Below, in pieces: positions 53,407-62,689 of a stretch of 64,000 nucleotides of DNA. Location of the stretch: contig CP007494.1 of NCBI GenBank assembly GCA_000612485.1, positions 1,116,001 through 1,180,000 on the forward strand. Direction: 5' to 3'. A model generated the notes under the pieces. It was not told the origin of the DNA, made no database searches, and saw only the letters and a program-made list of their open reading frames with translations. The stretch is from Bordetella holmesii ATCC 51541 (GTDB lineage Bacteria > Pseudomonadota > Gammaproteobacteria > Burkholderiales > Burkholderiaceae_B). The translations under genes and the position numbers were made by a program. Positions within the stretch are counted from its first letter, which is position 1. Each line of letters opens with the position of its first letter.

Positions 53407-54126
53407 ATCGCTATAGGCATTCTGGCCGCGCTGGCCGACGAAATCCGCGATCTCATCGACGCCATGGCCCCCGGCGCCCAAGTGCATCGCATCGGTATGC
53501 GCGACTACCACCAAGGTGTACTGCACGGCCACGAATGCGTCATTGCGCTCACCCGCGTGGGCAAGGTGGCGGCGGCGGCCACTACGGCGACCTTGCTGCA
53601 ACGCTTCAGGATCGGCCAAGTCATTTTCACCGGGGTGGCCGGCGGGATTCATTCAGGGGTCCGCGTGGGCGATGTCGTCATCGGTGCCCAGGCACTGCAG
53701 CACGACATGGACGCACGCCCGCTCTTTCCCCGCTACGAGGTGCCCTTGCTGGGCGTGACGCGCTTGCACGCCGACGGCCAGCTCAGTCGCCGACTGGCCG
53801 AGTGCGCCGAACACTTCGTGCAAGGACGCGGCAGCCGCGTGCATTGCGGCCTGGTCGCCACCGGCGATCGTTTCGTCGGCGATGCTGTCACCGGCGCCGA
53901 CCTGCGAGCCAGTTTGCCGGACGCCCTCTGCGTGGAGATGGAGGGTGCGGCCGTGGCCCAGGTCTGCCATGAGTTCGGCGTTCCCTGGGCGCTGCTGCGT
54001 ACCATCTCCGACCATGCGGACTCGCAAGCGGACATCGATTTCCTGCAGTTTCTGCGCGACGTCGCCAGCGTCTATTCGGCCGGCATCCTGCGCCGCTATC
54101 TGCAAACCTGGCCGCTGGCGGCCTGA
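53407..54126 (+). CDS. MTA/SAH nucleosidase, possibly starting at a non-ATG codon
   Basis: About 239 aa. The fold is that of Pfs/MTAN enzymes, which split methylthioadenosine and S-adenosylhomocysteine: IGILAALADEI holds the first catalytic Glu, TGVAGGIHSGVRVGDVVIG is the phosphate-region loop, CVEMEGAAVAQVC is the ribose-binding Met-Glu, and RTISDHAD holds the catalytic Asp. There is no ATG at the expected start. AAGGAG (53395-53400) is followed six bases later by ATC (53407), where ATG is expected, and the nearest in-frame ATG is far upstream at 53335, inside the AraC-type gene. The start may have mutated, leaving a weak non-canonical start. The frame itself is intact. Confidence 0.82.
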   Translation: MAIGILAALADEIRDLIDAMAPGAQVHRIGMRDYHQGVLHGHECVIALTRVGKVAAAATTATLLQRFRIGQVIFTGVAGGIHSGVRVGDVVIGAQALQHDMDARPLFPRYEVPLLGVTRLHADGQLSRRLAECAEHFVQGRGSRVHCGLVATGDRFVGDAVTGADLRASLPDALCVEMEGAAVAQVCHEFGVPWALLRTISDHADSQADIDFLQFLRDVASVYSAGILRRYLQTWPLAA

Positions 54127-54148
54127 GGCTTGTGCAACAATCGCCGTC

Positions 54149-54907
54149 ATGGCTATCGACAATCGCTTGCTTGCCCACACTCTGGCCGCCCAGGTGGCCG
54201 ATCTGCCCACCGAGTGGACCCGGGCCCTGGCTCCGCCCCGCGTCGCGCTGGCGCTGGAGAACATCATCGGGCATGTGGAGTCACGGCTGGCAGAAGGCGC
54301 CACCGTCTATCCCGCCACCCCACTGCGTGCTTTGGGCTGCCTGCAGCCATCGGCGGTGCGCGTGGTGATACTGGGCCAGGACCCTTATCATGGCCCGGGC
54401 CAGGCGCAGGGTCTGGCCTTCTCGGTGCCCGATGACTGCAAATGCCCGCCCAGCCTGCGCAATATGTTCAAGGAAATCGGGCGCGACTATGCCCTGTCCG
54501 GCACTCCAGGCCATGATCTGAGTCCCTGGGTCGAGCAGGGAGTGTTGCTTTTAAACACGTCGTTGACCGTCGAGGACGGCCAACCCGGATCGCACGCGAA
54601 AAAGGGCTGGGAAACGGTGACCGACGCCCTCTTTACTCGCGTGGCGCAGGATCCGGTTCCCAAGGCCTTTCTCCTATGGGGCGCCCATGCCCAGGCCAAG
54701 GCGGCGTTGATGCCCCCAGGCCACCCCCATCTGGTGCTCACGGCCAATCACCCTTCGCCCTTGTCGGCGACGCGACCGCCCGCGCCGTTCATCGGTTGCG
54801 GACACTTCCGCCTGACCAACGAATGGCTGGAAAAACACGGTCAAACCCTGATTGACTGGACCCGAACTTTCAAAAAAAACCCCCGCCAGGCGGAATTTCG
54901 GTTATGA
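54149..54907 (+). CDS. ung: Uracil-DNA glycosylase
   Basis: 252 aa from ATG 54149 (MAIDNRLLAHTLAAQVADL). It removes uracil from DNA. The water-activating Asp78 lies in VVILGQDPYHGPGQAQGLAFSV, the uracil-pocket Asn in GVLLLNTSLTVEDGQPGSH, and the DNA-intercalation/His motif in LTANHPSPLSATRPP. The length and motifs are normal for family 1 UDG. It starts 22 bp after the nucleosidase and may be co-transcribed. The frame is intact. Confidence 0.97.
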   Translation: MAIDNRLLAHTLAAQVADLPTEWTRALAPPRVALALENIIGHVESRLAEGATVYPATPLRALGCLQPSAVRVVILGQDPYHGPGQAQGLAFSVPDDCKCPPSLRNMFKEIGRDYALSGTPGHDLSPWVEQGVLLLNTSLTVEDGQPGSHAKKGWETVTDALFTRVAQDPVPKAFLLWGAHAQAKAALMPPGHPHLVLTANHPSPLSATRPPAPFIGCGHFRLTNEWLEKHGQTLIDWTRTFKKNPRQAEFRL

Positions 54908-55170
54908 TCGCCGCACTGCACCAATAGATTCGGCATTTTTCCTCGCCTTTAGGCGCTATGCAGTCGATGCCCGTAACGGGCCCCATGCCGAACTTCATCG
55001 ATTCCTGACCTCTTTCCTTTCGCCCCGCAGGCCCTTCTTGGTTGCTTGCACTACGCGCACGGTTGATTCGGTCGGCACGATGCTTCCATCAACCGTTGCC
55101 TGGTCCCGGGGCTGATTAATGCTGCCCGCCGCCCATGCATCTGCGCCGTCCTGTGCGGCAAGGAAAAGTT
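54908..55170 (+). promoter_or_regulatory. Long leader region of the DEAD-box helicase
   Basis: This 263-bp gap has no supported gene. It contains small dyads (CGCC-TTTA-GGCG near 54948; GGGCCC and CCCGG patches near 54980 and 55104) and would give the helicase a long 5' leader. Cold-shock DEAD-box genes often have such leaders, but no conserved cold-box was recognised. Confidence 0.35.
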
Positions 55171-56829
55171 ATGTCTTTTGAAGACTTGGGCCTGGCGCCC
55201 AGCATTCTCTCCGCCCTGCAAACTGCTGGTTTTACCGAGCCCACTCCTGTGCAGGCCGCCGCGATTCCGCGCGCCCTCGCCGGTGCCGATCTCATGGTGT
55301 CCTCGCAGACTGGCAGTGGCAAAACCGCCGCTTTCATGCTGCCTGCCCTGAACCGCGTTGCCGACATGTCGCCCAACAAAGGCGTGGGCGTGCAAATCCT
55401 GGTGTTGACCCCAACCCGCGAACTGGCTCTGCAAGTGGCTGACGCAACGGCTGCCTATGGCGCCAACCTGCCTGGCCTGCGCGCGACCACCGTCGTCGGC
55501 GGCGTGCCTTACGGCGCCCAGCTCAAGGCGCTGTCGCGTCGTGTCGACGTGCTCGTGGCCACGCCCGGCCGCCTGATCGATCACCTCAAGGCTGGCCGCG
55601 TCAAGCTCAACACCGTGCACACCCTGGTGCTGGACGAAGCCGACCGCATGCTGGACATGAGTTTCATCGAAGATATCGAGACCATCATTGAGCGCCTGCC
55701 GGAAAGCCGTCAGACGCTGTTGTTCTCGGCCACCCTGGACGGCAGCGTTGCTCGCCTGGCCGAAAAAATGATGCGCTCGCCCGAGCGTATCGAAATCTCG
55801 GGCCATCGCGACAAGCACGCCAACATCACGCAAAGCTTGTTGTACGCCGACGATTCCTCGCACAAATTGCGCCTGCTGGATCACCTGCTGCGCGACACGC
55901 GCCTGGATCAGGCCATCGTCTTTACCTCCACCAAGCGCGGTGCCGATGAACTGGCCGATCGCTTGGCCGAACAAGGTTTTGCCGCCGCAGCTTTGCATGG
56001 CGACATGAACCAGCGCCAGCGCACCCGCACTCTGACCCAGCTGCAACGTGGCCAGGTACGCGTGCTGGTGGCTACCGACGTCGCCGCTCGCGGCATCGAC
56101 GTCCAAGGCATCAGCCACGCCGTGAACTTCGACCTGCCGCTGCAGGCCGAAGACTACGTGCACCGTATCGGCCGTACCGGCCGCGCCGGACGCGACGGCC
56201 TGGCCTACACCCTGGCCGTGCACTCCGAGCGCCACAAGGTTCGCCGTATCGAGCATTACATCGGTCAGACCATTGCACCCGAGACCATCGCTGGTCTGGA
56301 ACCCCAACGCACGGCCCGCCCCAGCAGCGGCGGCCCGCGTTTTGGTGGCAACAAGCGCCCTGGCGAGCGCCGCTTCGGCGATCGTCCGCAAGGAGACCGT
56401 CCGCAGGGCGACCGCCCCCAACGCGACTTCGGTGATCGCCCCCAGCGCAGCTTCGGCGACCGTCCCCAGCGCGACTTCGGTGATCGTCCCCAGCGCAGCT
56501 TCGGCGACCACCCCCAGCGTGACTTCGGTGATCGTCCCCAGCGCAGCTTCGGCGACCGCCCCCAGCGCGACTTCGGTGACCGTCCTCAGCGCAGCTTCGG
56601 CGACCGCCCCCAGCGTGACGCCGGTGACCGTCCCCAGCGCAGCTTCGGCGACCGTCCCCAGCGTGACTTCGGCGATCGTCCCCAGCGCAGCTTCGGCGAC
56701 CGCCCCCAGCGCGACGCCGGTGATCGTCCCCAGCGCAGCTTCGGCGACCGCCCCCAGCGCAGCTTTGACAACAAGGGCGCCGCTGCAGGCAAGCGTTTCA
56801 GCAAGCCGGCCGGCGACCGCCGCGGCTGA
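55171..56829 (+). CDS. DEAD-box RNA helicase with a tandem-repeat tail
   Basis: 552 aa from ATG 55171 (MSFEDLGLAPSILSALQTAGF). Core motifs are complete: Q motif PTPVQAAAIPRAL, SQTGSGKT, PTRELALQ, TPGRL, LDEADRMLD, SATLDG, VFTSTKRGADELA, TDVAARGID, HRIGRTGRAGRDG. After about residue 385 a basic, Gly/Arg/Gln-rich tail begins, and from about 415 to 535 it consists of roughly fifteen 8-residue units (PQRSFGDR or PQRDFGDR, with DA and SF variants). Such tails bind RNA in RhlE-type helicases. The repeat length is a multiple of three, so copy-number change keeps the frame. A strong terminator follows. Confidence 0.92.
   Translation: MSFEDLGLAPSILSALQTAGFTEPTPVQAAAIPRALAGADLMVSSQTGSGKTAAFMLPALNRVADMSPNKGVGVQILVLTPTRELALQVADATAAYGANLPGLRATTVVGGVPYGAQLKALSRRVDVLVATPGRLIDHLKAGRVKLNTVHTLVLDEADRMLDMSFIEDIETIIERLPESRQTLLFSATLDGSVARLAEKMMRSPERIEISGHRDKHANITQSLLYADDSSHKLRLLDHLLRDTRLDQAIVFTSTKRGADELADRLAEQGFAAAALHGDMNQRQRTRTLTQLQRGQVRVLVATDVAARGIDVQGISHAVNFDLPLQAEDYVHRIGRTGRAGRDGLAYTLAVHSERHKVRRIEHYIGQTIAPETIAGLEPQRTARPSSGGPRFGGNKRPGERRFGDRPQGDRPQGDRPQRDFGDRPQRSFGDRPQRDFGDRPQRSFGDHPQRDFGDRPQRSFGDRPQRDFGDRPQRSFGDRPQRDAGDRPQRSFGDRPQRDFGDRPQRSFGDRPQRDAGDRPQRSFGDRPQRSFDNKGAAAGKRFSKPAGDRRG
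56419..56770 (+). repeat. 24-bp tandem repeats in the helicase tail (VNTR)
   Basis: About 15 near-identical 24-bp units (consensus starting CCCCAGCGYRRCTTCGGYGA) encode PQRSFGDR and PQRDFGDR alternately, so a 48-bp higher-order unit is also visible, with DAGDR variants in later copies. The array is in frame and almost uninterrupted. It is a good candidate for strain typing and for length polymorphism in the protein tail. Confidence 0.92.
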
Positions 56830-56847
56830 TCACTAGCCACCCTGAAG

Positions 56848-56878
56848 ACCGGGCCCGTGCAGGGCCCGGTTTTTTTTG
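56848..56878 (+). terminator. Terminator of the helicase gene, adjoining the IS1001-type element
   Basis: ACCGGGCCC-GTGCA-GGGCCCGGT (56848-56870) forms a perfect 9-bp stem followed by a run of eight T residues. The insertion sequence begins directly after the T run, so the terminator is preserved. Confidence 0.9.
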
Positions 56879-58182
56879 GTTCATCGCGGAATAGCGTGGA
56901 GCCGTGCTTGATTGCCGTTACGCTTGATCCTTGATTTTTCAAGGATCAAGGCCGGGATCATGCTGGACCGCAAGACGATCGAGAGGTTGGGTGGGTGGGA
57001 AGGTTATCGGGTGGAGCGGGTCGTGTGGCCTGAAGGTGAGAGCCGGACGGTCACGATTTACCTGAAGCCTTCAGCGCGAACGATGCACTGCGAGCACTGC
57101 GGCAACCGATGTCGGCAGGTGCATGAGACGACCACGCGCCGGGTGCGGGATCTGCCGCTAATGGCGCTGCGAGTGACGCTGGTAGTGCCGCGTCGGCGGG
57201 TCTGGTGCGAGCAGTGCGGTGGACCGCATCTGGAGAGGCTGAGCTGGCTGGGCCGTTACCAGCGAGTGACCGACCGGCTGGCCGAGGCGGTCAGCCAGTT
57301 GCTTGAGTCCAGCAACATTCTGGCCGTGGCGCGCTTCTTCCAACTGGGTTGGCACACGGTCAAGGCGCTGGACAAGGCCCTGCTGCGACGGGCGATCCAA
57401 GAGCCGGACTGGAGCCAGATCCACTACCTAGCGATGGACGAGTTCGCTCTACACAAGGGCCATCGTTATGCCACGGTCGTTGTCGATCCGATCCGCCGTC
57501 AGGTGCTATGGATCGGTGATGGCCGCTCGCGCGAGACGGCCAGAGCCTTCTTCGAACAACTGCCAACAGGAGTTGCCCAGCAGATCCGGGCCGTAGCGAT
57601 CGACATGACGACGGCCTATGAGCTGGAGATCCAGGCCAACTGCCCCAACGCCGAGATCGTCTACGACCTGTTCCACGTCGTGGCCAAGTACGGCCGTGAA
57701 GTGATAGACCGGGTGCGTGTAGACCAAGCGAACCAGTTGCGGCACGACAAGCCGGCCCGCCGGGTGATCAAGTCCAGTCGCTGGCTACTGCTGCGCAATC
57801 GCAAAAACCTCGATCCGTGCCAATCGGTAAAGTTGGACGAGTTGCTCCAGGCCAACCAGCCCTTGCTCACCGCTTATCTGATGCGCGATGAGCTCAAACA
57901 GCTGTGGTTCTACCAACACCCCGGCTACGCCCGCCAGGCATGGGATCACTGGCTGCAACAGGCTCAGGGCAGCGGCATCGCCGCCTTGGCTCACTTCGCG
58001 CTCAAGCTAAAAGCCTATCTGCACGGGATTCTGTCTCGCTGTCGCCACCGGCTCAACACCAGCATCGTCGAGGGCATCAACAACACCATCAAAGTCATCA
58101 AGCGCCGCGCCTACGGCTACCGCGATCAGGAGTACTTCTTCCTCAAGATCCGGTCTGCATTCCCCGGTATTCCTCGATGAAC
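56879..58182 (+). mobile_element. IS1001-type insertion sequence (ISL3 family), complete
   Basis: About 1304 bp. The left end GTTCATCGCGGAATAGCG and the right end (reverse complement) GTTCATCGAGGAATACCG match at 16 of 18 positions. Both flanks are T runs (seven to eight T on each side), consistent with a short target duplication in the terminator tail. One 406-aa transposase fills the element. IS1001 is known from B. parapertussis and B. bronchiseptica, and the hIS1001 variant from B. holmesii; which variant this is needs a nucleotide comparison. Confidence 0.92.
56960..58180 (+). CDS. tnpA: IS1001-type transposase (ISL3 family)
   Basis: 406 aa from ATG 56960 (MLDRKTIERLGGWEGYRVER). The N-terminal zinc-finger-like part (CEHCGNRCRQVHETTTRRVRDL, CEQCGGPHLE) is followed by an HTH and the DDE core: Asp in LAMDEFALHKGHRYATVVVD, Asp in AVAIDMTTAYELEIQANCPNAEIVYDLFHVVAKY, and Glu in SIVEGINNTIKVIKRRAYGY. 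The frame is intact, and the TGA stop overlaps the right inverted repeat. The transposase reads towards the methyltransferase gene, so its transcript could run into that gene. Confidence 0.94.
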   Translation: MLDRKTIERLGGWEGYRVERVVWPEGESRTVTIYLKPSARTMHCEHCGNRCRQVHETTTRRVRDLPLMALRVTLVVPRRRVWCEQCGGPHLERLSWLGRYQRVTDRLAEAVSQLLESSNILAVARFFQLGWHTVKALDKALLRRAIQEPDWSQIHYLAMDEFALHKGHRYATVVVDPIRRQVLWIGDGRSRETARAFFEQLPTGVAQQIRAVAIDMTTAYELEIQANCPNAEIVYDLFHVVAKYGREVIDRVRVDQANQLRHDKPARRVIKSSRWLLLRNRKNLDPCQSVKLDELLQANQPLLTAYLMRDELKQLWFYQHPGYARQAWDHWLQQAQGSGIAALAHFALKLKAYLHGILSRCRHRLNTSIVEGINNTIKVIKRRAYGYRDQEYFFLKIRSAFPGIPR

Positions 58183-58241
58183 TTTTTTTCGCCTGGCGTG
58201 GCCTCACTGCACGCGCCGGGCCCCCGTGGGAAAATAGCATC

Positions 58242-59420
58242 ATGCGATCCACCCGCCCCTCCTCCCTACCCGCCCTGGATGCCGAGGCCAGCGCACATAG
58301 CGCACTGGTCGTGGACCACCTGCGTCAGCATATCGCCACATTAGGCGGCTGGCTGTCGTTCGACCACTGGATGGCCCTGGCCCTGTACGCTCCCGGCCTG
58401 GGCTATTACACGGCTGGATCGGTAAAGCTGGCCTCCAACGCCGGCCACGCGCGTGAACCTGGCGGCGACTTCGTCACCGCGCCAGAGCTGACACCTTTAT
58501 ATGCCTACACGCTGGCGCGTCAGGCCGCGCAGTGGCTGCAGGCCACGGGCACGAGTCGCATCCTCGAGTTCGGCGCCGGCTCCGGTGCGCTGGCCGAAGG
58601 CGTGTTGGCCGAGCTCGACCGGCTGGGTATACAGGTGGAATACGCCATCGTGGAAGTTTCGGCCGATCTGCGCGCCCGCCAGCAGCGCCGGCTCGCACCA
58701 AGGGGAGCCCGCGTGCAATGGCTGGACCACCTGCCGGACAGTTTCGAAGGCGTAGTGTTGGCCAATGAGGTGCTCGACGCCATGCCCGTGCGGCTGTTCC
58801 ATTTTGCAGAAGATGGTCAGGTGCTCGAACGCGGCGTCGGTTGGCAGCAAGGGTTTGTCTGGCAGGACCGGCCGGCCGACCCGGCGTTGGCTCGTACCCT
58901 GGCCGCGCGCCTGCCCGCGTTGCCAGGCTATGTATCCGAAATCAATCTGCAAGGGGAGGCCTGGGTCCGCGAGATGGGCCATTGGCTGAAACGGGGTGCC
59001 GCGTTGCTGGTGGACTATGGTTTCCCTCAACGCGAGTACTACCATCCTCAACGCGCCGGCGGCACGCTGATGTGCCATCTACGCCATCATGCGCACGCCG
59101 ATCCCTTCGTAGCCCCCGGTATGCAGGACATCACGGCCCACGTGGATTTCACCGCCATGGCCGACGCGGCGCTGGACGCAGGCCTGCAGGTGCTGGGTTA
59201 CACCTCTCAGGCCCGCTTTCTCATGAATGCCGGACTGCTGGATCTGCTGGGCCGACTGGATCCCACCGACAGCCGTGCCTATGCACAAGCCACCGCGCCC
59301 GTGCAGAAGCTGCTCTCCGAAGCCGAGATGGGCGAGCTGTTCAAAGTGCTGGCCATCGGCCGGGATGTCCCCGCCGGATCCATCGGCTTTGCACGCGGCG
59401 ACCGGCGCGACACGCTGTAA
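58242..59420 (+). CDS. MidA/NDUFAF7-type SAM-dependent methyltransferase
   Basis: 392 aa. The N-terminal LSFDHWMALALYAPGLGYYTAGSVKL and GGDFVTAPELTPLYA blocks, then the SAM loop ILEFGAGSGALAEGVL and VVLANEVLDAMPVRLF, are diagnostic of the MidA/NDUFAF7 (DUF185) family. Its mitochondrial member methylates an arginine of complex I subunit NDUFS2. The bacterial target is presumed to be similar but is not established here. The gene starts 60 bp after the IS1001-type element, and its original promoter may lie beyond the insertion. The frame is intact. Confidence 0.9.
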   Translation: MRSTRPSSLPALDAEASAHSALVVDHLRQHIATLGGWLSFDHWMALALYAPGLGYYTAGSVKLASNAGHAREPGGDFVTAPELTPLYAYTLARQAAQWLQATGTSRILEFGAGSGALAEGVLAELDRLGIQVEYAIVEVSADLRARQQRRLAPRGARVQWLDHLPDSFEGVVLANEVLDAMPVRLFHFAEDGQVLERGVGWQQGFVWQDRPADPALARTLAARLPALPGYVSEINLQGEAWVREMGHWLKRGAALLVDYGFPQREYYHPQRAGGTLMCHLRHHAHADPFVAPGMQDITAHVDFTAMADAALDAGLQVLGYTSQARFLMNAGLLDLLGRLDPTDSRAYAQATAPVQKLLSEAEMGELFKVLAIGRDVPAGSIGFARGDRRDTL

Positions 59421-59438
59421 GCCCGCCCCGCCACCGGG

Positions 59439-60533
59439 TCAGGCGGCGACTTGCAGAGCCGCCAGACGCGCATGGCGCAAGGCTGCCTTGATACGCACGG
59501 CATCACCTGAGCACTGTCTGGCGATGGCGCCAGCATCTATGCCACGCACGGCAGCCAGCGCCCGCGACCATGGGGCGATATCGACCTGGCTCACCACACT
59601 GGCCGCCTCGACCAAGGCCAGGAAGCGATCAGGTTTACGCAGGCCATCGCAGCGCTCGATGACGTCCAGGCGCTCGGACGCAGATGCCGCCGGCAACGCC
59701 TGCAGCACGAGCGGCAACAAACGCGCCTGATCGGCGCAGTCCCCGGGCACACGCAGCCTGGTGGCCAACGTCTCGCGCTCCGGGCTAAGCCGGGCCAGCA
59801 AAGCATAGCGCCCTGGCAACGCAAGCCCGCGCCGCGCCGCTGCATCAAGATCGCCTGCAACGCTGTGCCATTGGCGCAACTGGGGCAGCACGCGCGACAG
59901 TGCTCCACACGCATCCCAGATCTGCAGCATGCGTGAAGGCACCGCCTCCATCAGCCCGCGCGACAGCTCTTTCCAGACACGCTCCGGCACCAACGCGTCG
60001 ACCTCGCCCTCGTCGACCATCTGGCGGCACAGCGCCTGCGTCTCGGCAGCTACGCTGAAATCAGCGAACCGGGCGGCAAAACGCCCCAGCCGAAGAATAC
60101 GTACGGGGTCTTCCGCGAACGCGGCGCCTACATGACGAAAGCATCGGGCGCGCAGATCCGCCTGGCCATTGAGCGGGTCGACCAGCTCACCTTGCTGCGT
60201 GCGCGCCATGGCGTTGACCGTAAAGTCGCGCCGGCGCAGATCCTGCTCCAGACTGACATCCGTGCCGGTATAAAACGTGAAACCCTTATACCCGCGACCG
60301 GATTTGCGCTCGGTGCGCGCCAGCGCGTACTCCTCCTTGCTCAGGGGATGGAGAAAAACAGGAAAGTCACCGCCCACCGGAATGAAACCGCGCCGCACCA
60401 TGTCTTGCGGCGTGGCGCCCACCACCACCCAGTCGCGATCACCGGCCGGCAAGCCCAGCAGGGCATCCCGCACGGCTCCGCCGACGATGTAGACCTCCAG
60501 GCCGGCCGTGGCCGCGTCCTCGACTGCGCTCAT
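59439..60533 (-). CDS. cca: CCA-adding tRNA nucleotidyltransferase
   Basis: 364 aa from ATG 60533 ([27 protein letters not shown]). It adds or repairs the 3' CCA end of tRNA. Class II landmarks are [10 protein letters not shown], the DxD-type region [35 protein letters not shown] and the helical body. There is no HD domain, so it is the shorter form. Its start overlaps the stop of the lytic transglycosylase gene (ATGA), so the two are coupled. The frame is intact. Confidence 0.94.
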   Translation of the reverse strand: MSAVEDAATAGLEVYIVGGAVRDALLGLPAGDRDWVVVGATPQDMVRRGFIPVGGDFPVFLHPLSKEEYALARTERKSGRGYKGFTFYTGTDVSLEQDLRRRDFTVNAMARTQQGELVDPLNGQADLRARCFRHVGAAFAEDPVRILRLGRFAARFADFSVAAETQALCRQMVDEGEVDALVPERVWKELSRGLMEAVPSRMLQIWDACGALSRVLPQLRQWHSVAGDLDAAARRGLALPGRYALLARLSPERETLATRLRVPGDCADQARLLPLVLQALPAASASERLDVIERCDGLRKPDRFLALVEAASVVSQVDIAPWSRALAAVRGIDAGAIARQCSGDAVRIKAALRHARLAALQVAA

Positions 60534-62659
60534 TGGGACTTTGCCATGACGGCTGCGGGCGGCACCACGTTGCCCAGCCGCTCTTTGAGTGATTGAGGCT
60601 GGCCGGTGAACATGGCCGCGTAATAAACCGCGTTCGACATGACGTGCTTGACGTACAGCCGCGTCTCCGTAAACGGTATCGTTTCGGCAAATACAGCACC
60701 CTCGACAGGACAGGTGAACGTCGCCCGCCAATTGCGCGGCCGCCCAGGGCCGGCGTTGTAGCCCGCGCTGGCCAGCATCTGCGATCCATCCAGATCGCGT
60801 AGCACGATATTCAGATACTGCGTGCCCAACTCCGTATTGACGTCGAAGTCATTGACACTGGCCGGGGTGAAGTCGGTCATACCTATCTTGCCGGCGACCC
60901 ATTTGGCCGTCGACGGCATGAGCTGCATCAAGCCGGATGCGCCCACATGCGAGCGCGCGTCCATGATGAAGCGCGATTCCTGGCGTATCAGGCCGTAGAC
61001 CCAGGCCGGATCCACATCCAGCGCACGCGCCTTGGCCGAGACCCGGCCCTCGAAGGGCGCGATATAGCGCTGCAAAAAATCAAACTCGCGCTCCGTACGC
61101 TCGGAGGTATTGACGACCCGGTCGTATATCCTTTCGGCTCGGGCCAACTCTGCGGCGGCCAGTAACTGACGGTCGCTCATGCCACGCAATGCGAAATTCC
61201 ATTCCGGCACCGCCTCGGCGCGCCAGCCCAGCCGGAACATATGGATGGCCCGCACCAGGGCAGGATTGGCGCGCGCGGCGCGGATTTCCGCATCCGTGAC
61301 AGGTGCAGCTTGCTGCGGCACCTGGATACGCTGGCCTAACTCTTCGGTGGCCAACTGGCCGTAGAAGTTGAACTGATCGGCAATGCGGGCATAGGCGCGG
61401 CGCGCTTCAGCGGCATGGCCCTGTGCGGCCTGACCGCGTGCCTTCCAATAGACCCACACTTCTTCATTGCGTTGCGCGGGCGACATCTCGTCTATCGAGG
61501 CCACCACCCATTTCCAGTCCACGCGCTGCTGCCGCAGCGCCGAGCGCACTTTCCAGGCATGGTTGTTGTCCGTCATTCGAATGTGGCCGGCCTCGCGATA
61601 CCAGTCGTAGGCACGCGGATCCAATGCCGTGGCGGCCACCAGCGCGTACTGCCCCCGCACCCAAGCCAGGTGCGAACGGGGCAGGTGACGCGCCCACTCG
61701 CGCTCGAGATAGGAGTCGGCCACACTGATGTCGGATCGCGCCAAGCGGGCCAGCGCCAGCGCTACGAGCTCTTTCTCGTTGCGGCCCACGGGCGTTTTCC
61801 CCTGCCGCACCAGCCATTTCATGGGGTCACGCATCATCAGGTCGAATGTTTTGACGTCCCGAGGCTCAAACAAATACTGCACCAGTTTGCGTGCGTCGGT
61901 GGTCCGATTGCTTTCAATGGCATCGCGCAATGGGGGCAGCAGCTCATCCCAGCCAAGTATGCGATCGGCGACGAGCTGGTCATACAGTGCCCAGCAGGCC
62001 GAACCGGGGCTAAAGGCGCTCAAGGCCTCTTCGGCGCTGACCCGCTTGCCCGTCATATGACGGGCGTCCAGCACGGCGCAATTGACCTGGGCGTTACCGG
62101 GTTTGGCCGGAGCCAGGCGGCGCACCGTCTCGAAATCTCCGCTGCGCGCCGCCGCCAATATCCAATCGGAGCGCAAGCGGTCTTCGAGATAGCTCCCTGA
62201 ATTGTCGGCCAGAAAGCGTTCGAGCTGACGGTTCGGTCGCACCCCATTGGGCGGCACGGCCAGTTGATAACGCAACAGCCAATATTGTGGATAGGCACCC
62301 AGCACATCGCTGTCTGCCTGTGGCACCAAAGCGCCGAGCACGGACCACTGCTTGCGCGCCACGGCTTCGCGCGCCGCCACCACGGCCTGGCGGGCGCTGG
62401 ACTCCGGAGACGCAGGCAGACCCGCCAGCACGGCAGACGGCACGGCGATGGGCCGTGCCCCTTGCTGCTGGCCGAGCGAAGCCTGCAGGCCTTGCGGCGG
62501 CACGTCAGCACGCTGTTGCGCATCGACAGGCGCACATCCCGCGGCCAGCAACGCCAGCAAGGGCAACATACGTTGCAGGCTGCCTCCTGCGAATGAATTC
62601 TGATACCGTTGGGATTGACGCCCCGCTATTACTGTAGGCTTCACCGTCCGCCCCTTCAC
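60530..62659 (-). CDS. slt: Soluble-type lytic murein transglycosylase, possible lipoprotein
   Basis: 709 aa if the GTG at 62659 is used. GTG 62644 (after AAGGGG) and ATG 62569 (after AGGAGG, 13 bases away) are alternatives. [13 protein letters not shown] near the start looks like a lipobox (LAAGC), so an outer-membrane lipoprotein is possible. A long helical superhelix (about 60-540) leads to the C-terminal SLT domain with catalytic Glu about residue 560 in [34 protein letters not shown] and the [13 protein letters not shown] block. It cleaves peptidoglycan between MurNAc and GlcNAc, forming anhydroMurNAc. It is coupled to cca and divergent from the cyclo-ligase. The frame is intact. Confidence 0.93.
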   Translation of the reverse strand: MKGRTVKPTVIAGRQSQRYQNSFAGGSLQRMLPLLALLAAGCAPVDAQQRADVPPQGLQASLGQQQGARPIAVPSAVLAGLPASPESSARQAVVAAREAVARKQWSVLGALVPQADSDVLGAYPQYWLLRYQLAVPPNGVRPNRQLERFLADNSGSYLEDRLRSDWILAAARSGDFETVRRLAPAKPGNAQVNCAVLDARHMTGKRVSAEEALSAFSPGSACWALYDQLVADRILGWDELLPPLRDAIESNRTTDARKLVQYLFEPRDVKTFDLMMRDPMKWLVRQGKTPVGRNEKELVALALARLARSDISVADSYLEREWARHLPRSHLAWVRGQYALVAATALDPRAYDWYREAGHIRMTDNNHAWKVRSALRQQRVDWKWVVASIDEMSPAQRNEEVWVYWKARGQAAQGHAAEARRAYARIADQFNFYGQLATEELGQRIQVPQQAAPVTDAEIRAARANPALVRAIHMFRLGWRAEAVPEWNFALRGMSDRQLLAAAELARAERIYDRVVNTSERTEREFDFLQRYIAPFEGRVSAKARALDVDPAWVYGLIRQESRFIMDARSHVGASGLMQLMPSTAKWVAGKIGMTDFTPASVNDFDVNTELGTQYLNIVLRDLDGSQMLASAGYNAGPGRPRNWRATFTCPVEGAVFAETIPFTETRLYVKHVMSNAVYYAAMFTGQPQSLKERLGNVVPPAAVMAKSQ

Positions 62660-62689
62660 GTCTCACAACGCTAGACCAGGCCCGCTCGC

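Noticed and set aside
55051..56511. 486-codon open frame antisense to the DEAD-box helicase
   Set aside because: Low-complexity Ala/Val/Gly/His-rich sequence mirroring the helicase and its repeats; no recognisable domain.
56419..56770. Regular repeats as a CRISPR array
   Set aside because: The 24-bp units are contiguous, without spacers, and encode an in-frame protein tail.
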